A stretch of DNA of 64,000 bases from Siphonodentalium dalli (taxonomy: Eukaryota; Mollusca; Scaphopoda; Gadilida; Siphonodentaliidae): assembly GCA_032622095.1 (NCBI GenBank), contig CP136068.1:132999989-133063988 (forward strand), read 5' to 3'. How positions within the stretch are numbered: position 1 is the first letter of the stretch; each line of letters opens with the position of its first letter. Below, in pieces: positions 23,661-64,000 of this stretch. Under the pieces are notes generated by a model. That model saw only the letters and a program-made list of their open reading frames with translations. It was not told the DNA's origin and searched no databases. The translations under genes and the position numbers were made by a program.

Positions 23661-25563
23661 CTCTCTGATCGCTGACATCACTACTGTTCGCCCAAAGATT
23701 CATCTGCTTTTTTGAGTATATGCCATGAATATAGTTGGTATATATTCCTTTGATAATTGTTCAAGTTTATTATTAAATGCTTTCCACGCTTGATAAAACT
23801 ACATCACGTGTACATCTATCTAAACATTTCTCTCAATAAATAGGAATCCGTCTGTACTGTTATTTGTCTGCCATTTGCTTATATTACCTATACATCTCTG
23901 CAAACCAATAATAGACCATTCTGATGTACAATTTTAAACTGACTGGGAAAATCCATTTAGTATAGAAAGAGTTAATATCACGAAGACAGAACAACCAACC
24001 CCTGTGTCCTGTCAATGGAGGATTGTCTTATCCCCGATTTCATTTCAGCGCCATAATTCCTTTCCTGTGACCATAAATTCAAATATATCGGCGTCACAGA
24101 ATGTGAGATAAAGCCACGTAACACGCACTATAATGACTACAGGTTATGTGACGATTGGATTTTTGGCGATATCTAGTAGCAACATGCATGTTGAAATTAT
24201 ACACCAGCTATAATAAAAATCGCTATATGGATCAACACAAAGTAAATTTGATATCAATGATATAGCTTAAAATAGATCAGGTGGCGTATGTTGTGTAGGA
24301 TAATTCCAAGCCGAATGGTGTCACGACCTATACGTGCTTTTTGCATTCGCCGTGATAACATATTCAAGGAATTGCACCTTTCTATAATTACCAATGAAAT
24401 AACATCTTTTACATCGTTGTGTGGATATAAAATCGCAAAACATGTCTGTTGCGAGCATATATGACACAATCGCGTGTTCGAATGCAATACCCACAGTCTG
24501 TATTCTGACGCCAATCAAGGCCATTTTGTGCTATTTCGATCGCATGTGTGCTAGTATGTTTACTTCTGATTTTGGTATCATATTCAAAACTATTATGTCG
24601 AAAATGCACCGATTTTCTAGAAATTGTATACTTTCGTCAAGATATTGAAAATTCGCAATACTTGTATTTGATATATCAAAAAAAAATACGATTTTGCCCA
24701 ATCTATCGCGATTCGGTCTGATTGTGTTCCTAACGGACTAGACTATTACAAAGTACCCACGCCAGCCAAATGGAAACACGTATATCATCGAAACCACTCT
24801 ACCGTTCTTCAGTATAATCGTTGGGGCGACGACGTGACAGTTATGGTTTAAAGAACTTTGTTTGTTTCTCTAGATATATGTAATGGTTAGAGCGCAAGAA
24901 TTGTTTTTTACCAGAATCAATCGAGTCGAAGACGAGATTTATTTTGGTAAAAAAAACTATTCGCGTGCTCTGACCGACCTAGAGCACAATAGATCCCACA
25001 TAATGCAATCAACTGGAAATGTGCCATTGAGCGTGTTTTGACCACGACGCACAATCCGTGCGCTGGCCGCGATTGGACATAATAGCCGGTTAGCCAAGCC
25101 CAACAACGTGATTATCATGCACTGATCGGCGTTGAATGTGAATAGATATGTCCGAAACAACACGGTCTGGTGCCACTTTAAAGCACCCGTGCGATTTGTC
25201 TGTTGTGAGTTGCGTGTACCCAACAATGGGATAATCACTGAACTATTCCTTCGCCAGCCTTGGGAATTGTTGTGCTTTACCATAAATCAGGGAATGATCG
25301 TAACAATGGGATTGTGCTCTAAGCCCACTATGAACGCATTGATACACACTTTAAAACGTCTTTGAATGAATTTCTTAAAACATAGATAGGAATTGTCTAT
25401 ATCACCCACTATTCCTGGGTAGAATAGAGACTTCCCCGCTGACGTATATCTGCTCTCGCAGTGAAACGATACATTAAAGAATCGATATAGTCGTTTGTGT
25501 TCATATACCTTTAAACAGCACTTTGCTTGTGTAAAATTATCATTGTTTAAAAAGTGTTTATCG
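23661..25563. other. Sequence upstream of gene B; nothing recognised
   Basis: AT-rich DNA without a recognisable gene or element. The part just before 25612 should hold the promoter and 5' UTR of gene B, but I could not pick out a convincing TATA box or initiator. Short open frames at 24254-24648 and 24957-25625 resemble no family I know. Confidence 0.35.
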
Positions 25564-25611
25564 TGACTGTCAGTGCTATCGGCTGTATTCGTCGTTTTTG
25601 GGACAAACGGA

Positions 25612-61600
<35,989 letters not shown>

Positions 61601-62050
61601 TAATTTAAATTGTGGTGTGCAATGTTTGTATACTTTGATTTATGATATCGAGACAACGGCATGATAGGTAGATCGTGGCGAAGTCTTCAATTTAACACTA
61701 CAAAAAGACAAAAAGCAAATTTATGTGAAGAAATAGATAAACTAGTCACTACTTCGACTTTTTATCATTAACATAAGGATTCAATAATACAACTCAACCA
61801 AATTTGGTAGGTTCTGTTCAGGCGTGCATTGCCTAATTTCGATTCATGTCGATTTGCGAAAGGTAGGAAATACTTTTAATTTGATATAAATGCAATTGAT
61901 GGCGTCAATTCTTTCGAACTTTCAGATGTGAGATATAGAGTTAGATGTGATGGCAGCACAATTGGTCACCGACGCGCTATATACATATCATATCAGCTAA
62001 TATATACATGTTATCATACGAATCTACATGCAAGTGTTTGTTTGACACAA

Positions 62051-62060
62051 AATAAATAAA
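62051..62060 (+). terminator. Candidate poly(A) signal of gene B
   Basis: AATAAATAAA 450 bp after the stop codon, conserved with the single AATAAA at 7139 in gene A. Confidence 0.5.
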
Positions 62061-62940
62061 TATGCATGTGATTATTGCTAGATAAGGCATTGCAAGACGC
62101 AAATGGTCGGTCATCAAGTACTACTGGCAACACGTACTTTCCTTAAAATACATCGATGCGTTGTATGCGGGTATTATACAAGTAAACAAGAGCATCGCTG
62201 AGTCGTTGCCAAATACGCCCGTTGCATGTTTTATACTTGTAACATTGTTTTTAAATCAAGTGAATTCTAATGTGACAAGGGCGTAACTAACGTAGGAAAT
62301 AATACTACGAAACCTTATTCGAACTTGGTTTCTATTTTTTGCTGTGAAACGCATATACCAACAGTTACTTTAGTTCTGATCAAATAATCAAAATTGGAAA
62401 ACAAAATTAATGGACGGACGTCTAGACCGGTATCATGATACGAATGTTTGTCTCCAGAAAAACGGGCTTATAGAAAACATAACAAGCTTGTTACGTCATT
62501 GTAAGAACATACAAATAGAACGAATATGTTTTTATTTTCATTATCAATAATCCTCCAGTGGTTCGCATATCGCGAAAGTATACACGTGATAGTATGTTTG
62601 AGTGACGAATTATCGCATCAAATCATGTAGAAGCTATTTCTGAAAAATTTATGAAATTGAAACAGTTGGGTGACATTATTATGTGACTAATATTGTCCAT
62701 CGCGACATGGGATGTGGGATGGAAACATCTCACCCGAGACGCGACGCTTGCCGAGTGTCTGGACCAAATATCTTGCCCCGAGGTCATGATGGATAATTGT
62801 TCTCCCAAATCAAGAGCCTCATTCTGATTTTTTGTTTTCTACTAATCTTTGGCACATTTCAGTAGGTTTGTAACCGTACATTTTTTTTTGAAATATGATG
62901 CATTATTAGTGATTCTCAATGCCAATAATACTCCCAGATA

Positions 62941-64000
62941 CTTAGCAAACAACGCATAAATAACGAAACATTTATTTGTTTACTACATAAACAACGTATA
63001 CATAACGAAACATTTATTTGTTTACTACATTTGTTCAGCTTTGGTAAATCAGGTCGAACAACATCAGTAATTACAGTTATCGTGGATAATATCGATATAT
63101 CAATCTATATACTGGAAAAACAAAGCGCGTTATCCGGCGAGCAGGGTTAATAAGTTTGAGTGAAATTGACTTGACTCGTAAAAGTTACATGGCTACGTCA
63201 CAACAGGGTCGTACTTGGCATTGATTCCGAGATATTCGTATTATTATATATTAAGTCTGTATAACAATGCCAACTGTGTTTGCCATTGAACACATCTGTA
63301 ACCAGAATTACACCTGTTTAATTTGTATACGGCTTCGAGCTGTTATTTCGTAATAACTTAGTTATACATGTAGTTAATTTCATGTCATTCACTATTTAAC
63401 TAGTGAATGACAATCAGCGTCGCAAATTTCAAGTCATCTAAACGTCATATTTTCGGTTTCATATCAAACTCACACTTCGTGAATTTATCAAACTGAATCT
63501 CTAATTTATCATCTAAAGTCTCATTTACTATTTCACGTGTCATTTCGACAGCATTTAGTCGAAATGTATTTGCACAAGTTTCGTACTACGGCATTATGGG
63601 AAATAAGTTTTCACGGATTTTTTGTATTCAAATACCTGCACGTAAACACATGTTTCCGAGCTATACTTACACCACCTGCCCGTCCATAAATAATTCCGAT
63701 CTTTGTATACTGTGAGATTATTCATGTCATGCCATATGTATGAAGTTATTGTCATTTTTATCGCGAAAACTCCATCACAAAATTTCAGCTGTCAAACTCG
63801 TATTTATATACTGTGTTGTGAATTTGAGTTAATATGCTCAAAGTGCACAAGCTACATGTATATCGTTTTATTTTTGTTGACGTTCAAAGTTCCCTAACTT
63901 GCTTCAAATTTATGTGAATTATTTTGAGCCCAAGTGTACTTGTTTGCCATTGGTCAAAAATCAGTCGTAACGTAATCTTTGCCTATCGTAGAAAGACAAG
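62941..64000. other. Downstream flank; nothing recognised
   Basis: AT-rich sequence with a short direct repeat ('acgaaacatttatttgttta' at 62963 and 63004). An open frame at 63703-63897 has a hydrophobic composition and no recognised domain; I do not accept it as a gene. Confidence 0.35.

Noticed and set aside
23178-23681. Long open frames LMISSFYISC-like (+) and DHQKHTRNIETR-like (-)
   Set aside because: By-products of a 36-bp minisatellite whose period is divisible by three.

Overview
This is intron-rich, AT-rich animal DNA dominated by decayed mobile elements and tandem repeats. The CR1/L2-type LINE remnants, the Ty3/gypsy remnants, a KRBA2-like transposon-derived fragment and the divergent nicotinic-type receptor genes suggest a marine spiralian, possibly a mollusc. 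That is inference, since there is no diagnostic marker. I found no rRNA, tRNA, bacterial operon or CRISPR array.

The main gene is on the + strand. Gene B, a Cys-loop (nicotinic acetylcholine receptor-like) subunit, can be read as eight exons from 25612 to 61600. All splice phases agree, the coding length is 1356 nt, and the predicted protein is 451 residues: signal peptide, Thr-rich stretch, ligand-binding domain, Cys-loop, M1-M2, then M3, cytoplasmic loop and M4. Its fourth exon is the 45-nt exon typical of the nicotinic family. The M2 start (Gly-Glu-Arg) suggests a cation channel. The residues that normally bind acetylcholine are substituted and the loop C cysteine pair is absent, so it is probably an orphan or accessory subunit.

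A partial paralogue (gene A) has only the last two exons (4049-4341 and 6413-6849). It lies in a tandem segmental duplication: about 1.45-7.54 kb matches about 54.48-62.94 kb. Both copies keep open frames and the same exon lengths.

Layout. 0-7.5 kb: duplication copy A. 7.5-14.6 kb: a degenerate ~143-bp tandem array in two blocks, with a gag-protease remnant between them and a Ty3 reverse transcriptase/RNase H remnant after them. 16.5-23.7 kb: LINE remnants (minus strand), two MITE-like elements and large minisatellites. 25.6-54.4 kb: exons 1-6 of gene B. Their introns hold a KRBA2-like fragment, a 54-bp minisatellite made from an exon/donor boundary, two large fold-back (palindromic) elements (36.2-40.1 and 43.7-50.1 kb), LINE pieces, a TTAA-flanked MITE inserted into a LINE, and a minus-strand LTR-element remnant. 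54.5-63 kb: duplication copy B with exons 7-8. The last kilobase shows nothing recognisable.

The observations most worth following are the repeated 5' splice site of exon 3 (eight donors 54 nt apart with a stop codon in the second repeat), the loss of the agonist-binding residues together with a Thr-rich exon, the fold-back elements built from palindromic repeats, and a 16-bp repeat related to CCGAAGG found at four separate sites.
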